Numbered from the stretch's first letter, positions 27,131 to 39,254 are shown. The stretch: DNA of 64,000 nt from Pseudomonas farsensis (GCF_014268805.2 NZ_JABWRF020000001.1:930001-994000); one strand, 5' to 3'. The notes: generated by a model from the sequence alone, not told the origin. Translations and numbers: made by a program.

Positions 27131-29755
27131 ATGCTTCGAATTCGCAAACTGGTTTTGGCTATCGCGGCCGCCTCGGCACTGTCGTCGGGCGTCGCGAACG
27201 CGCTGGGGTTGGGGGAGCTGACCTTGAAGTCGGCGCAGAACCAGCCGCTGGATGCCGAGATCGAACTGCTCGACGTGCGCGACCTCGCCGCCACCGAAAT
27301 GGCCCCAAGCCTCGCTTCGCCAGAAGATTTCGCCAAGGCCGGCGTGGCATTGCCTGCCTACCTTGAGGACCTGACCTTCACCCCAGTGATCAACCCCAAC
27401 GGCCGCAGTGTGCTGCGGGTAACCTCCAGCAAGCCGCTGCCGGAACCTGTGATCAAGTTCCTGGTGCAGGTGATGTGGCCCCAGGGCCGCCTGTTGCGTG
27501 ACTACAATGTGCTGCTCGACCAGGCTCAGGCCCAGGACAGCAAGGCCGCCCAGGCCAACATCGCCCCGGCGGTCAGCGCGGGCAGCTACACCACCAAGCG
27601 TCGCGATACGCTCTGGCAGATCGCCGCGCGCAATACCCAGGGTGGTACCGTCCAGCAGACCATGCTGGCAATCCAGGCGCTGAACCCCGACGCCTTCATT
27701 GGCAACAACATCAACCAACTGAAGGTCGGCCAGGTGCTGCGCCTGCCTGACCAGCAGCAGGTGCAGAGCATTGCGCGCCCTGAAGCCAACCGCGAAGTGG
27801 CCGAGCAATACGCCGCCTGGCGTGAAGGCCGGCGTCTCGGCCCGCGTGCCCGTCAGCTCGACGCCACGCGTCGCGGCGAGGCGGGCGCTACGCCCTCGCG
27901 CATCGCCCAGGGCGACAATTTGAAGCTGGTTTCGCCAGGTGGCAAAGGCGCTGCCGGCGAAGCCAAGGCGTTGAACGACAAGCTGGCGGTGGCTCAGGAA
28001 AGCCTCGATACCAGTCGTCGTGACAACGACGAACTGAAAAGCCGCATGACCGACCTGCAGAGCCAGTTGGACAAGCTGCAGCGCTTGATCGACCTGAAAA
28101 ACGACCAGTTGGCGCGCCTGGAGGCGCAGGGTGCTGCTGCGCCTGCCGCACAAACGCCGCCGGCAGCATTGCCGGGGGAACCTGTGCCCGCGCAACCTGC
28201 GGTCAATGCCCAATTGACCCCTGCCGAGCCTGTGGTGGCGCCTGCGCCGGCCGCGGCCGACACCGCGCCAGTGGTTACCGAGGAGCCCGCTGCGCAAGCG
28301 CCGAGCATGCTCGATCAATTGCTTGGCAACCCGCTGCTGCTGGCGCTGATCGCAGGTTCCGCGTTCCTGGTGCTGTTGCTGCTGTTGCTGCTGTTGGCGC
28401 GCAAACGCAAGGCCGACCAGGAGGCTGAAAAGCACCTGCGCATGGCACGCGCGCTTTCCGAGGAGGGCGATCGCGGCCCTGATCTGGAGCTGCCCGCCGA
28501 CAGTTTCGGTGACCTGGAAATCGCCGCGCCGACCGTCAGCCTGTCGCCTGCCGTGGTCGCAGCGTCTGCGGCTGCCGCTACTGCCGCTGAAAAGCCCCAG
28601 GCCGCGCCTGCTCCGGCAGTCGACCCGCGCGCCGCGCTGTTTGCTGAAGTTGACGAGAGCCTGGCCCGTGGCCGCCTGAACCACGCTGCCGACCTGCTTG
28701 AGGCGGCGGTGGCTTCGGAGCCCCAGCGTAGCGACCTGCGCCTGAAACTGATGGAAGTGTACGCACGCCAAGGTGATCAGGATGCCTTCGTTGTGCAGGA
28801 GCGCAAGTTGGCGCCGAGCCCGCAGACCGAAGCTGAAGTCGCCTCGCTTAAAGAACGCTTCCCGGCCATGCTGGGTGTGGCGGCAGTGGCCGTGGCCGCT
28901 GGCAGTGCTGCGCTGGCTTCGGGCCTTGATGAACAGTATGTCCAAGAGCTGCTGCAAGAACCCGAGCCGCAAGCTGCGCCGGAGCCCGAGCCGCAACTGG
29001 CGCCTGAGCCTGAGCCGGTTGTAGAGCTTGAGCCTGAGCCGTCCCTGGAAGACACCGATCTGAACAGCGACTTTGACCTGAGCCTGGATGACGATCTGCC
29101 GGTAGACGATGCCTTCGATCTGCCTGTGCTGGACGAGCCTGCGCCGGTCGCAGCCGCTGAGCCCGTGCAAGCGGCCCCGGCAATTGCCGAAACCGACGCC
29201 GACGACGACTTCGAAGCGCTGCTGGCCCAGGCGCAAGCCCAATCCGCGCCCGCCGAAGTTGACGATCTGGCGGATTTCGACCTGGATATCGCTGAACCCG
29301 CTGCTGGCGGCAGCGATGCGCCGGTGGATGTCGCCGCTGAACTGGCAGCGTTCGAGGCAATGCCTGAGTTCGACCCTATGTCCGAGCTTGAGCTGCCGCA
29401 AGACTTCGACCTGTCGCTGTCGCTGGACGACGATTCGCCGGCGGCGCAGAACTTCGCCTCGGAACTCGACGACGTCAACGCAGAGCTCGACAAGCTGTCG
29501 CAGAACCTCGAAACCCCGTCGCTTGAGCCGCAGTTCACTGCCGAAGATGCAGCGCTCGACCCAGAGCCGCTGGACGACCTGGACTTCGACTTCTTCTCCG
29601 GCACCGACGAAGTGGCGACCAAGCTGGACCTGGCCCGCGCCTACATCGACATGGGCGACCACGATGGCGCCCGCGACATCCTCGACGAAGTGGTCAAGGA
29701 CGGCGACGACACCCAGCGCCTGGAAGCCAGCGACATGCTCTCGCGCCTGGTCTAA
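27131..29755 (+). CDS. fimV: FimV, polar hub/peptidoglycan-binding inner-membrane protein
   Basis: 874 residues. Signal peptide (residues 1-25, ending near VANA), FimV N-terminal domain, a LysM-like module at about 155-213 (SYTTKRRDTLWQIAARN...LKVGQVLRLPD), a coiled coil at about 290-335, and one transmembrane segment (LLLALIAGSAFLVLLLLLL, about 404-424). A very acidic, EPEP-rich cytoplasmic region follows, then the conserved C-terminal FimV/TPR motif (ATKLDLARAYIDMGDHDGARDIL). FimV organises the flagellar/pilus pole and in Pseudomonas supports type IV pilus assembly and cAMP signalling. Upstream of truA, as in other pseudomonads. Confidence 0.95.
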   Translation: MLRIRKLVLAIAAASALSSGVANALGLGELTLKSAQNQPLDAEIELLDVRDLAATEMAPSLASPEDFAKAGVALPAYLEDLTFTPVINPNGRSVLRVTSSKPLPEPVIKFLVQVMWPQGRLLRDYNVLLDQAQAQDSKAAQANIAPAVSAGSYTTKRRDTLWQIAARNTQGGTVQQTMLAIQALNPDAFIGNNINQLKVGQVLRLPDQQQVQSIARPEANREVAEQYAAWREGRRLGPRARQLDATRRGEAGATPSRIAQGDNLKLVSPGGKGAAGEAKALNDKLAVAQESLDTSRRDNDELKSRMTDLQSQLDKLQRLIDLKNDQLARLEAQGAAAPAAQTPPAALPGEPVPAQPAVNAQLTPAEPVVAPAPAAADTAPVVTEEPAAQAPSMLDQLLGNPLLLALIAGSAFLVLLLLLLLLARKRKADQEAEKHLRMARALSEEGDRGPDLELPADSFGDLEIAAPTVSLSPAVVAASAAAATAAEKPQAAPAPAVDPRAALFAEVDESLARGRLNHAADLLEAAVASEPQRSDLRLKLMEVYARQGDQDAFVVQERKLAPSPQTEAEVASLKERFPAMLGVAAVAVAAGSAALASGLDEQYVQELLQEPEPQAAPEPEPQLAPEPEPVVELEPEPSLEDTDLNSDFDLSLDDDLPVDDAFDLPVLDEPAPVAAAEPVQAAPAIAETDADDDFEALLAQAQAQSAPAEVDDLADFDLDIAEPAAGGSDAPVDVAAELAAFEAMPEFDPMSELELPQDFDLSLSLDDDSPAAQNFASELDDVNAELDKLSQNLETPSLEPQFTAEDAALDPEPLDDLDFDFFSGTDEVATKLDLARAYIDMGDHDGARDILDEVVKDGDDTQRLEASDMLSRLV

Positions 29756-29883
29756 GCCCTCGCGGGGCCTGTCGGCGGCTTCAGGTAGAACCTGGAGCAG
29801 TCGGCAGGCCCTGATCGTTTCGGCGGTAGCAGGGTTTGCCGGTATACTTCCCGCCTTTCGTGACTGCATCAGGTTTTCCCCTT

Positions 29884-30738
29884 TTGGATATCATCGACAC
29901 CGCCGCCGCCGAATCGGCTGCCGAAGGCTTCTCCCGCATCGCCCTGGGCGTGGAATACAAAGGTGCCCGCTACCGCGGCTGGCAGCGCCAGAGCAGTGGT
30001 GTGCCCAGCGTCCAGGAAGCGCTGGAGAAAGCCTTGTCGAAGGTGGCCAACGAGCCCATCAGCGTGCTGTGCGCCGGGCGCACCGATGCCGGCGTGCATG
30101 GTTGCGGGCAGGTCGTGCACTTTGACACCCGCGCTGTGCGTGACGAGCGCGCCTGGACCTTGGGCAGCAACTACAACCTGCCCCACGATATCAGCGTGGT
30201 CTGGTCGCGGCCCATGCCTGCGCACTTCCATGCGCGCTTCAAGGCCACCGCCCGGCGCTACCGCTACGTCATCTACAACGACCCTATCCGCCCGGCGCAC
30301 ATGGCCGAGGAAGTGACCTGGAACCACCGCCCGCTGGATGTCGAGCGCATGGCCCTGGCTGCGCAGTATCTGCTGGGCACCCACGACTTCAGCGCATTTC
30401 GCGCCAGCCAGTGCCAGGCCAAATCGCCGATCAAGCATATCTATCACCTGCGCGTGACCCGTCATGGCCAGATGATCGTACTGGACGTGCGCGCCACCGC
30501 CTTCCTGCACCACATGGTGCGCAACATTGCCGGTGTGCTGATGACCATTGGTGCCGGCGAGCGCCCGGTGGAATGGGCGCGTCAGGTGCTGGAGGGGCGC
30601 AATCGCCGCGAGGGCGGGGTGACTGCGCATCCATACGGGTTGTATCTGGTGCAGGTGGAGTATCCACCGGAGTACCCACTGCCTGAGCGTTACATTGGCC
30701 CACACTTTCTTGGCGGATACGAGGGCTTGGCGGACTGA
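29884..30738 (+). CDS. truA: tRNA pseudouridine(38-40) synthase TruA
   Basis: 284 residues from the proposed TTG start. Catalytic Asp in the motif [17 protein letters not shown], substrate-fit motif YRYVIYN, and the C-terminal [17 protein letters not shown] are all present. It modifies U38-40 in the anticodon stem. The start is uncertain: no ATG lies in frame near the family N-terminus; TTG 29884, GTG 29860 and TTG 29836 are open. A TATACT -10-like hexamer at 29843-29848 argues that 29836 is upstream of transcription. [11 protein letters not shown] is where family similarity begins. Confidence 0.95.
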   Translation: MDIIDTAAAESAAEGFSRIALGVEYKGARYRGWQRQSSGVPSVQEALEKALSKVANEPISVLCAGRTDAGVHGCGQVVHFDTRAVRDERAWTLGSNYNLPHDISVVWSRPMPAHFHARFKATARRYRYVIYNDPIRPAHMAEEVTWNHRPLDVERMALAAQYLLGTHDFSAFRASQCQAKSPIKHIYHLRVTRHGQMIVLDVRATAFLHHMVRNIAGVLMTIGAGERPVEWARQVLEGRNRREGGVTAHPYGLYLVQVEYPPEYPLPERYIGPHFLGGYEGLAD

Positions 30739-30763
30739 CGCAGCAAAGGTCATTTGCTAACAT
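30735..30763 (+). promoter_or_regulatory. Sigma-70 promoter candidate for trpF
   Basis: CTGACG (30735-30740), 17 bases, TAACAT (30758-30763). It overlaps the truA stop codon and lies 35 bases before the trpF start, so trpF can be read independently of truA. Confidence 0.6.
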
Positions 30764-30797
30764 CCGCCCCTTACCGATCACTCAAGGTTCGCCACCC

Positions 30798-31418
30798 ATG
30801 AGCAACGTTCGCAGCAAGATCTGCGGCATCACCCGCATCGAAGACGCCCTGGCGGCAGTCGAGGCTGGCGCTGATGCGCTGGGCTTTGTGTTCTACGCCA
30901 AGAGCCCGCGCGCCGTAGATGTGCGCCAGGCGCGGGCGATCATCGCCGAGCTGCCGCCGTTCGTGACTACGGTCGGGTTGTTCGTCAATGCCTCGCGCTG
31001 CGAGCTCAACGAGATCCTCGAAGTGGTCCCGCTGGACCTGCTACAGTTCCACGGCGATGAAACCCCGGCTGACTGCGAAGGCTATCATCGGCCCTGGATC
31101 AAAGCCCTGCGGGTTCGCCCAGGCGATGACCTGGAAGCCGCATGCCGCTACTATGCAGGCGCTCGGGGCATTCTGCTCGATACCTTCGTTGCCGGCGTTC
31201 CGGGCGGTACTGGTGAAGCCTTCGACTGGTCGCTGGTACCGGCAACGCTGAGCAAGCCGATCATCCTTGCAGGCGGCCTTTCTGCCAGCAACGTGGCCCA
31301 GGCCATCGCCCAGGTGCGGCCTTACGCGGTCGATGTCAGCGGTGGGGTAGAGCAAGCCAAGGGCATCAAGGATGCCGCCAAAATTGCCGCCTTCATGCAG
31401 GCTGTGAGGCAGGCTTGA
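30798..31418 (+). CDS. trpF: Phosphoribosylanthranilate isomerase
   Basis: 206 residues. TIM barrel with catalytic Cys in [25 protein letters not shown], catalytic Asp in [20 protein letters not shown], and the phosphate-binding [15 protein letters not shown]. It catalyses the Amadori rearrangement in tryptophan synthesis. It stands apart from other trp genes, in the conserved truA-trpF-accD-folC order. Confidence 0.97.
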   Translation: MSNVRSKICGITRIEDALAAVEAGADALGFVFYAKSPRAVDVRQARAIIAELPPFVTTVGLFVNASRCELNEILEVVPLDLLQFHGDETPADCEGYHRPWIKALRVRPGDDLEAACRYYAGARGILLDTFVAGVPGGTGEAFDWSLVPATLSKPIILAGGLSASNVAQAIAQVRPYAVDVSGGVEQAKGIKDAAKIAAFMQAVRQA

Positions 31419-31636
31419 GGGCGGATGTGACGGCTGGCCGCGCGCCATCGTCCATAGCTTTCGCAGCCCGATGCGGCCAGGCAGCGCCTGAGGCGCGCAT
31501 CGGCGTAAATATTGGAGGTGGCGCGGCAGGTGGTAAAACCACTGCCGGGCCATCGTCGTTTCAAAGCAGAATTTGAGCTCAAGGGCTGGGCCAGGCGCAT
31601 AACGCCTGTTCCCGGCCAATACTGGAGAAAGAAAGC

Positions 31637-32530
31637 ATGAGCAACTGGTTGGTAGACAAACTGATCCCTTCGATCATGCGTTCCGAGGTGAAGAAAAGCT
31701 CGGTTCCCGAAGGTCTGTGGCACAAATGCCCGTCCTGCGAGGCCGTGCTGTACCGTCCGGAGCTGGAAAAGACCCTCGATGTCTGCCCTAAGTGCAACCA
31801 CCACATGCGCATTGGCGCCCGTGCGCGTATCGATATTTTCCTCGACCAGGACGGCCGCGCCGAGTTGGGTGCCGACCTTGAGCCAGTCGACCGTCTGAAA
31901 TTCCGTGACGGCAAGAAGTACAAGGACCGCCTGACCGGCGCGCAGAAGCAGACCGGCGAAAAAGACGCGCTGATTTCCATGAGCGGCACCCTCATGGGCC
32001 TGCCGGTTGTGGTCAGTGCCTTCGAGTTCTCGTTCATGGGCGGCTCGATGGGCGCTATCGTTGGTGAGCGTTTCGTACGTGCCGCCAACTATGCGCTCGA
32101 GCACCGTTGCCCGATGATCTGCTTCTCGGCCTCGGGCGGTGCGCGCATGCAGGAAGCCCTGATCTCGCTGATGCAGATGGCCAAGACCTCGGCGGTGCTG
32201 GCACGTCTGCGCGAAGAAGGCATTCCGTTCATCTCGGTGCTGACCGACCCGGTCTACGGCGGCGTATCGGCAAGCCTGGCAATGCTCGGCGATGTCATCG
32301 TCGGCGAGCCCAAGGCACTGATCGGCTTTGCTGGCCCGCGCGTTATCGAGCAGACCGTGCGTGAAAAACTGCCAGAAGGTTTCCAGCGCAGCGAGTTCCT
32401 GCTGGAGCACGGCGCGATCGACCTGATCATCTCCCGTGACGAGCTGCGTCCGCGCCTGGCGCGCCTGCTGGCACAGATGACTGGCCAGGCAACCCCGGCA
32501 GAAGCCAAAGAAGTCGCTGCGGTCGCGTGA
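31637..32530 (+). CDS. accD: Acetyl-CoA carboxylase carboxyltransferase subunit beta
   Basis: 297 residues. N-terminal zinc ribbon with Cys31, Cys34, Cys50 and Cys53 (CPSC...CPKC), then the crotonase-fold carboxyltransferase with [13 protein letters not shown] and [13 protein letters not shown]. With AccA it transfers carboxyl from biotin to acetyl-CoA in the first step of fatty-acid synthesis. The 218-base gap upstream has no clear gene; an AGAAAGAAAG ribosome site precedes the ATG. The stop shares one base with the folC start. Confidence 0.98.
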   Translation: MSNWLVDKLIPSIMRSEVKKSSVPEGLWHKCPSCEAVLYRPELEKTLDVCPKCNHHMRIGARARIDIFLDQDGRAELGADLEPVDRLKFRDGKKYKDRLTGAQKQTGEKDALISMSGTLMGLPVVVSAFEFSFMGGSMGAIVGERFVRAANYALEHRCPMICFSASGGARMQEALISLMQMAKTSAVLARLREEGIPFISVLTDPVYGGVSASLAMLGDVIVGEPKALIGFAGPRVIEQTVREKLPEGFQRSEFLLEHGAIDLIISRDELRPRLARLLAQMTGQATPAEAKEVAAVA

Positions 32531-33837
32531 TGAACCCGCGCAGCCTGGGCGAGTGGCTCGCCTACCTCGAACAACTGCACCCCTCGGCCATCGACATGGG
32601 CCTGGCTCGCTCGCAACAGGTGCTGTCGCGCCTGGCGCTGGGCGCGCTGGCACCCCGGGTGGTCACGGTGACCGGCACCAATGGCAAGGGCTCGACCTGC
32701 GCTTTTGTGGCTGCGTTGCTGCAGGCGCAGGGGCTCAAGGTTGGGGTGTACAGCTCGCCGCATTTGCTGCGCTACAACGAACGGGTGCTCATTGACGGCG
32801 TTGAAGCCAGTGATGAGCAACTGTGCGAAGCCTTTGCAGCCGTAGAGGCTGCGCGAGGCGAAGTTTCCCTTACCTATTTTGAAATGGGCACCCTGGCGGC
32901 GTTCTGGCTGTTCAAACAGTCGGCACTCGATGCCGTGGTGCTTGAAGTCGGCCTGGGCGGTCGCCTGGATACCGTCAACCTGGTAGATGCCGATATCTCG
33001 CTGGTGACCAGCATTGGCGTGGACCACATCGATTACCTGGGTGATACCCGCGAGTCAGTCGCCTTCGAAAAAGCCGGTATTTTCCGCCAGGGCAAGCCTG
33101 CCTTGTGCGGCGACCTCGATCCGCCACAGCCGCTGCTCGACAAAGCGCGCGAGCTGGCTTGCCCGTTGTTCCTGCGCGGGCGCGATTTCGACCTGTCGAG
33201 CACGGATACGCACTGGCTCTGGCGCGGTAGCACAGGTGATGGTGCGGTGGTCGAGCTGCATGATCTGCCGTTGCTCGACTTGCCAATGGAAAACGCGGCC
33301 CTGGCATTGCAGGCATACCTGCTGACCGGCTTGCCATGGGATGCCGGGCAGGTTCGCCAGGCGCTGCTGGAGACGCGTATTACCGGTCGCCTCGACCGCC
33401 GTGTGGTGCAGTTCGCCGGCAAGTCGGTGCAGTTGCTGCTGGACGTCGGGCACAACCCGCACGCGGCCCAGTACCTGGCCCAGCGCCTGGCAACTCGCCC
33501 GGTCAAGGGGCGGCGCCTGGCGGTGTTCGGGCTGCTGGTCGACAAGGACCTCGACGGCGTGCTGGCCCCGCTTGCGGGTCTTGTCGACGACTGGGCAGTG
33601 GCGCCCCTGGATACGCCACGCAGCCGCCCGGCAGAGGAGCTTGCACAGGCATTGACGAACCTTGGTGCGACAGTGAAGTCTCACCCAAGCGTCGATGCTG
33701 CCCTTGAAGGGCAGTGTGCCAAGGCGACGGCGGATGATCAGATCCTGCTGTTCGGTTCGTTTTTCTGCGTCGGCGAGGCTCTGGCCTGGCTCGAACGGCA
33801 GGCCCTCGAGGATGGAGTAGATGGCAGTGCTGGATAA
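32530..33837 (+). CDS. folC: Dihydrofolate synthase/folylpolyglutamate synthase
   Basis: 435 residues. Mur-ligase type enzyme with the P-loop VTGTNGKGSTCAF, the Mg/ATP segment TYFEMGTLAAFWLF, VLEVGLGGRLDTVN, and DVGHNPHA in the C-terminal domain. It adds glutamate to dihydropteroate and folates. TGATG overlap: accD stops at 32528-32530 and the ATG starts at 32530; a GTG at 32527 is also in frame but less likely. The end overlaps the next gene by 17 bases. Confidence 0.96.
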   Translation: MNPRSLGEWLAYLEQLHPSAIDMGLARSQQVLSRLALGALAPRVVTVTGTNGKGSTCAFVAALLQAQGLKVGVYSSPHLLRYNERVLIDGVEASDEQLCEAFAAVEAARGEVSLTYFEMGTLAAFWLFKQSALDAVVLEVGLGGRLDTVNLVDADISLVTSIGVDHIDYLGDTRESVAFEKAGIFRQGKPALCGDLDPPQPLLDKARELACPLFLRGRDFDLSSTDTHWLWRGSTGDGAVVELHDLPLLDLPMENAALALQAYLLTGLPWDAGQVRQALLETRITGRLDRRVVQFAGKSVQLLLDVGHNPHAAQYLAQRLATRPVKGRRLAVFGLLVDKDLDGVLAPLAGLVDDWAVAPLDTPRSRPAEELAQALTNLGATVKSHPSVDAALEGQCAKATADDQILLFGSFFCVGEALAWLERQALEDGVDGSAG

Positions 33838-34477
33838 AGGGATGAAACAGCGCATGGTCGGTGCGCTGGTGCTGGTGGCACTGGCGGTGATTTTCCTGCC
33901 GATGCTCTTTACCCGCGAGGACGAGATGCGCCAGGTGCGTGTCGAGGCGCCGCAGGCACCGGCCATGCCGAGCCTGCCGCAAGTGCAGGTCGAGCCGGTG
34001 CAGGTGCCCGAGCCTGCGCCTGTGGTGGTGCAGGAAGACCAGCCGCCCGTGGTGGTTGATGAGTCGACCGCACCGGCCAGCACGCCAAGCCAGCCCATTA
34101 CCCCCTCGCCGCAGGTTCAGGCCCAGGCGCAGCCCAAACCGCAGACACCAGTGCCTGCGCCCAAGGTCGAAGCTCGCCCGGCACCGGCTGCCAAGCCTGC
34201 CGCGCCTGCCGCGCCTGCCAAGATAGACGTCAATGGCCTGCCGGTCAGCTGGTCAATCCAGTTGGCCAGCCTGTCCAATCGTGCAGGTGCCGACAACCTG
34301 CAGAAAACCCTGCGCAGCCAAGGCTACAACGCCTACATTCGCTCGGCCGATGGCATGAACCGGGTGTTCGTCGGGCCACTGATCGAGCGTGCCGAGGCCG
34401 AGCGTCTGCGTGATGTGATCAACCGCCAGCAGAACCTCAAAGGTTTCGTGGTGCGTTTCCAGCCTGAGCGCGGCTAG
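33821..34477 (+). CDS. DedD-like SPOR-domain division protein
   Basis: 218 residues. A single N-terminal transmembrane helix (RMVGALVLVALAVIFLPMLF, about 11-30) is followed by a proline/alanine-rich periplasmic linker and a C-terminal SPOR domain (about 140-216, SWSIQLASLSNRAGADNLQKTL...VFVGPLIERAEAERL). SPOR domains bind denuded glycan strands at the septum; DedD of E. coli is the positional counterpart between folC and cvpA. Translationally linked to folC through a 17-base overlap. Confidence 0.9.
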   Translation: MAVLDKGMKQRMVGALVLVALAVIFLPMLFTREDEMRQVRVEAPQAPAMPSLPQVQVEPVQVPEPAPVVVQEDQPPVVVDESTAPASTPSQPITPSPQVQAQAQPKPQTPVPAPKVEARPAPAAKPAAPAAPAKIDVNGLPVSWSIQLASLSNRAGADNLQKTLRSQGYNAYIRSADGMNRVFVGPLIERAEAERLRDVINRQQNLKGFVVRFQPERG

Positions 34478-34573
34478 CTGCAGCCGGCCGTTAGTGGCCT
34501 GGGTGGGTCTGATTCCAAGGGTAAAGCTGTCCCCGGAGTCAGCCTGCAGCCCTTCAACGACGTGACATTCCGC

Positions 34574-34602
34574 TTACCCCCGGCCCGCCGCTCTGCTAAA
34601 AT
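34574..34602 (+). promoter_or_regulatory. Promoter candidate for cvpA-purF
   Basis: TTACCC (34574-34579), 17 bases, TAAAAT (34597-34602), 30 bases before the cvpA GTG. The -35 match is weak but the extended -10 (TGCTAAAAT) is good. The 154-base gap before cvpA holds no gene. Confidence 0.5.
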
Positions 34603-34631
34603 GCGCCGCCTCAAACGTCGGCAGGCACACC

Positions 34632-35186
34632 GTGGCATTTACCTGGGTTGATTGGGCGATCATCGCGATCATCGCCATTTCCTCATTGATCAGTCTCAAG
34701 CGCGGCTTCGTCAAGGAAGCCTTGTCACTGCTCATCTGGATAGTCGCAGGCGCAGTTGCCTGGATGTTTGGCGGCTCTCTGGCGCAATACCTGGAAAGCT
34801 ACATCCAAACGCCATCGGCCCGCGTCATCGCCGGCTGCGCCATTCTTTTCGTCGCCACCTTGCTGGTGGGGGCTATGCTCAATTTCCTTATCGGCGAGCT
34901 GATTCGAGTGACCGGGCTGTCCGGCACCGACCGTTTCCTCGGCATGGCCTTCGGCGCCGCCAGGGGCGGGCTGCTGGTGGTAGTGGCCGTCGGGCTGCTT
35001 AGCCTGGGCCCGGTACAACAGGATCCGTGGTGGCAGGAATCTCGCCTGATACCACAATTTCTATTGGTCGCAGACTGGTCAAAAAACCTGATTCTGGGGT
35101 TCACCGGCCAGTGGATGTCCAGTGGGGTCAGCGCACCCGTTGACCTTCCGTTCAAGGAACAGCTGCTCGGGCCAACCAAGCCCTGA
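34632..35186 (+). CDS. cvpA: CvpA family membrane protein
   Basis: 184 residues, GTG start. Four hydrophobic segments (about 5-25, 28-50, 64-86, 102-123), beginning FTWVDWAIIAIIAISSLISLKRGFVKEALSLL, which is the CvpA signature. CvpA is an inner-membrane protein first found through colicin V production and linked to envelope stress tolerance. Directly upstream of purF as in E. coli. Confidence 0.95.
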   Translation: MAFTWVDWAIIAIIAISSLISLKRGFVKEALSLLIWIVAGAVAWMFGGSLAQYLESYIQTPSARVIAGCAILFVATLLVGAMLNFLIGELIRVTGLSGTDRFLGMAFGAARGGLLVVVAVGLLSLGPVQQDPWWQESRLIPQFLLVADWSKNLILGFTGQWMSSGVSAPVDLPFKEQLLGPTKP

Positions 35187-35228
35187 GTGCTTTTCAATCA
35201 AGTTTCATCAAAGTAGGGGTTGCGTCGC

Positions 35229-36734
<1,506 letters not shown>

Positions 36735-36748
36735 TTGGGAGCGACGGC

Positions 36749-37960
36749 ATGACGGATCAATGGGATGCCGGGCGACTGGACAGTGACCTCGAGGGTGTCG
36801 GCTTCGACACCCTGGCGGTACGCGCCGGTCAGAACCGTACACCGGAGGCCGAGCACAGCGAAGCGCTGTTCCTGACCTCCAGCTATGTCTTCCGCACGGC
36901 TGCCGATGCCGCCGCGCGTTTTGCTGGCGAAACGCCGGGTAACGTCTACTCGCGTTACACCAACCCCACCGTACGCGCCTTCGAAGAGCGCCTGGCGGCC
37001 ATGGAAGGCGCCGAGCAGGCCGTCGCCACCTCCACCGGCATGGCGGCTATTCTCGCCATAGTCATGTCGCTGTGCAGCGCGGGCGACCACGTGCTGGTGT
37101 CGCAGAGCGTGTTTGGCTCGACCATCAGCCTGTTCGAAAAGTACCTCAAGCGCTTCGGCCTGCAGGTGGACTACGTGCCACTGGTCGAGCTCGCAGGCTG
37201 GGAAGCGGCCATCAAGGCCAATACCAAGCTGCTGATTCTCGAGTCGCCGTCCAACCCGCTGGCCGAGCTTGTCGATATCGCCGCCTTGGCCGAAATCGCC
37301 CATGCCCGTGGCGCGATGCTGGTGGTGGACAACTGCTTCAGTACCCCGGCCTTGCAGCAGCCGCTCAAACTGGGTGCTGATATCGTGTTCCACTCGGCGA
37401 CCAAGTTCATCGACGGCCAAGGCCGTTGCATGGGCGGCGTGGTGGCTGGGCGTGCCGAACAGATGAAAGAAGTGGTGGGTTTCCTGCGCACCGCCGGCCC
37501 GACGCTTAGCCCGTTCAACGCCTGGATCTTCACCAAGGGCCTGGAAACGCTCAAGCTGCGCATGCGTGCGCACTGCGAGAGCGCCCAGGCCTTGGCCCAG
37601 TGGCTTGAGCAGCAAGAGGGCATCGAGAAGGTGCACTACGCCGGCCTGCCAAGCCACCCGCAGCACGAACTGGCCAAGCGCCAGATGAGCGGCTTCGGTG
37701 CAGTGGTCAGCTTCGAGGTCAAGGGCGGCAAAGAGGGCGCCTGGCGCTTCATCGATGCCACCCGGGTGATTTCGATTACCACCAACCTGGGTGACAGCAA
37801 GACCACCATCGCCCACCCGGCGACCACCTCCCATGGCCGTTTGACGCCACAGGAACGTGAAGCGGCGGGTATCCGCGACAGCCTGATCCGCGTTGCCGTG
37901 GGCTTGGAAGACGTCGCCGACCTGCAGGCGGACCTCGCCCGTGGGCTGGCGGCGCTGTGA
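36749..37960 (+). CDS. metZ: O-succinylhomoserine sulfhydrylase
   Basis: 403 residues. Cys/Met metabolism PLP enzyme (gamma family): PLP lysine in [35 protein letters not shown] near the N-terminus, and [10 protein letters not shown]. The position after purF and the wording match MetZ of Pseudomonas, which makes homocysteine directly from O-succinylhomoserine and sulfide. GGGAG ribosome site 15 bases after purF; the stop overlaps the next ATG by one base. Confidence 0.95.
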   Translation: MTDQWDAGRLDSDLEGVGFDTLAVRAGQNRTPEAEHSEALFLTSSYVFRTAADAAARFAGETPGNVYSRYTNPTVRAFEERLAAMEGAEQAVATSTGMAAILAIVMSLCSAGDHVLVSQSVFGSTISLFEKYLKRFGLQVDYVPLVELAGWEAAIKANTKLLILESPSNPLAELVDIAALAEIAHARGAMLVVDNCFSTPALQQPLKLGADIVFHSATKFIDGQGRCMGGVVAGRAEQMKEVVGFLRTAGPTLSPFNAWIFTKGLETLKLRMRAHCESAQALAQWLEQQEGIEKVHYAGLPSHPQHELAKRQMSGFGAVVSFEVKGGKEGAWRFIDATRVISITTNLGDSKTTIAHPATTSHGRLTPQEREAAGIRDSLIRVAVGLEDVADLQADLARGLAAL

Positions 37961-38730
37961 TGGAAATCCGCGGCGCTGCGCCAGGCCATAACGGCCGGGT
38001 AGCTCTGGTTACCGGTGCCGCCCGCGGTATCGGCCTGGGCATCGCCGCCTGGTTGATTTGTGAAGGTTGGCAGGTGGTGCTGAGCGATCTTGATCGCCAG
38101 CGCGGCGCCAAGGTGGCCAAGGCGTTGGGGGACAACGCCTGGTTCATCACCATGGATGTCGCTGATGAGGCGCAGGTCAGCGCCGGGGTGTCAGAGGTGC
38201 TTGGCCAATTTGGCCGGCTGGATGCACTGGTGTGCAACGCAGCCGTGGCCAACCCGCACAATCAGACGCTGGAGAGCTTGTCGCTGGCGCAATGGAACCG
38301 GGTGCTTGCGGTCAACCTCAATGGCCCAATGCTGCTGGCCAAGCACTGCGCCCCGTATCTGCGTGCCCATGGCGGCGCGATCGTCAACCTCACCTCGACC
38401 CGCGCACGGCAATCAGAGCCTGATACCGAGGCCTATGCCGCGAGCAAGGGCGGGTTGATGGCGCTGACCCACGCCTTGGCCATGAGCCTCGGCCCGGAGA
38501 TCCGGGTCAATGCCGTGAGCCCGGGCTGGATCGATGCCCGTGACCCCTCCCAGCGCCGCGCCGAGCCCCTGACCGATGCTGACCACGCGCAGCATCCGAC
38601 GGGCAGGGTAGGGACGGTCGAAGATGTAGCCGCGTTGGTGGCCTGGCTGCTGTCGCGCCAGGCAGGCTTCGTCACTGGCCAGGAGTTTGTGGTCGACGGC
38701 GGCATGACCCGCAAGATGATCTACGCCTGA
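37960..38730 (+). CDS. Short-chain dehydrogenase/reductase
   Basis: 256 residues. Classical [16 protein letters not shown] nucleotide-binding motif, NAAVANP, and the catalytic pair in YAASKGG (Tyr-x3-Lys) with the upstream Ser in NLTSTRAR. Ends with [19 protein letters not shown], as usual. The ATG overlaps the metZ stop (TGATG), so it is co-translated. Substrate unknown; NAD(P) oxidoreductase. Confidence 0.93.
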   Translation: MEIRGAAPGHNGRVALVTGAARGIGLGIAAWLICEGWQVVLSDLDRQRGAKVAKALGDNAWFITMDVADEAQVSAGVSEVLGQFGRLDALVCNAAVANPHNQTLESLSLAQWNRVLAVNLNGPMLLAKHCAPYLRAHGGAIVNLTSTRARQSEPDTEAYAASKGGLMALTHALAMSLGPEIRVNAVSPGWIDARDPSQRRAEPLTDADHAQHPTGRVGTVEDVAALVAWLLSRQAGFVTGQEFVVDGGMTRKMIYA

Positions 38731-38869
38731 ACCGCTAGCTTTCAGCTACAAGCAGCAAGAAGGGGCCGTGAGGTCCCTTTGTCGTATCTTCCGGGTGGGA
38801 CACACGCTTTTTCTTGCAGGTCGAAGCTAGCCCCTTGCAGCTATTTTTAAAAAAACTTCAATGGGGCTA

Positions 38870-38898
38870 TTGACTTAGCATCGGTACCTGCGTAAATT
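38870..38898 (+). promoter_or_regulatory. Stable-RNA promoter for tRNA-Val/tRNA-Asp cluster
   Basis: TTGACT (38870-38875), 17 bases, TAAATT (38893-38898), followed by a TCGCGGCC GC-rich discriminator and preceded by an A/T-rich stretch (38843-38857). The transcript would start about 35 bases before tRNA-Val. The rest of the 209-base gap after the SDR gene shows no gene. Confidence 0.8.
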
Positions 38899-38939
38899 TC
38901 GCGGCCTCAGCGAAGCAAACGCAACAAGCAACATCGCGG

Positions 38940-39015
38940 GGGTGATTAGCTCAGCCGGGAGAGCATCTGCCTTACAAGCAGAGGGTCGGCGGTTCGATCC
39001 CGTCATCACCCACCA
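38940..39015 (+). tRNA. tRNA-Val (UAC)
   Basis: 76 bases with CCA; acceptor GGGTGAT/ATCACCC, anticodon loop CTTACAA giving TAC. Confidence 0.97.
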
Positions 39016-39094
39016 CTTCCTGAGACGTTCCTGGCTCAACCACTTCGCAAGACGCCGGTTGGCAGAGAGGAACAGGACGCAAGTCCAGCTATGC

Positions 39095-39171
39095 GCGGCG
39101 GTAGTTCAGTCGGTTAGAATACCGGCCTGTCACGCCGGGGGTCGCGGGTTCGAGTCCCGTCCGCCGCGCCA
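39095..39171 (+). tRNA. tRNA-Asp (GUC), copy 1
   Basis: 77 bases with CCA; acceptor GCGGCGG/CCGCCGC, anticodon loop CTGTCAC giving GTC. The third acceptor pair is G-C, whereas copies 2 and 3 have A-T at that pair. Confidence 0.97.
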
Positions 39172-39254
39172 TTTTTCTCCAGATGGGTGCTTGCACCGGT
39201 CTGAGGCCGAAAGGCCAGATCCCAGTTTCAATCAGGCGCAAGCCTGAACGATAC

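Noticed and set aside
27083..29869. A 928-codon minus-strand frame opposite fimV
   Set aside because: Lacks a ribosome site and recognisable domain; fimV has a signal peptide, LysM-like module and C-terminal motif in the opposite direction.
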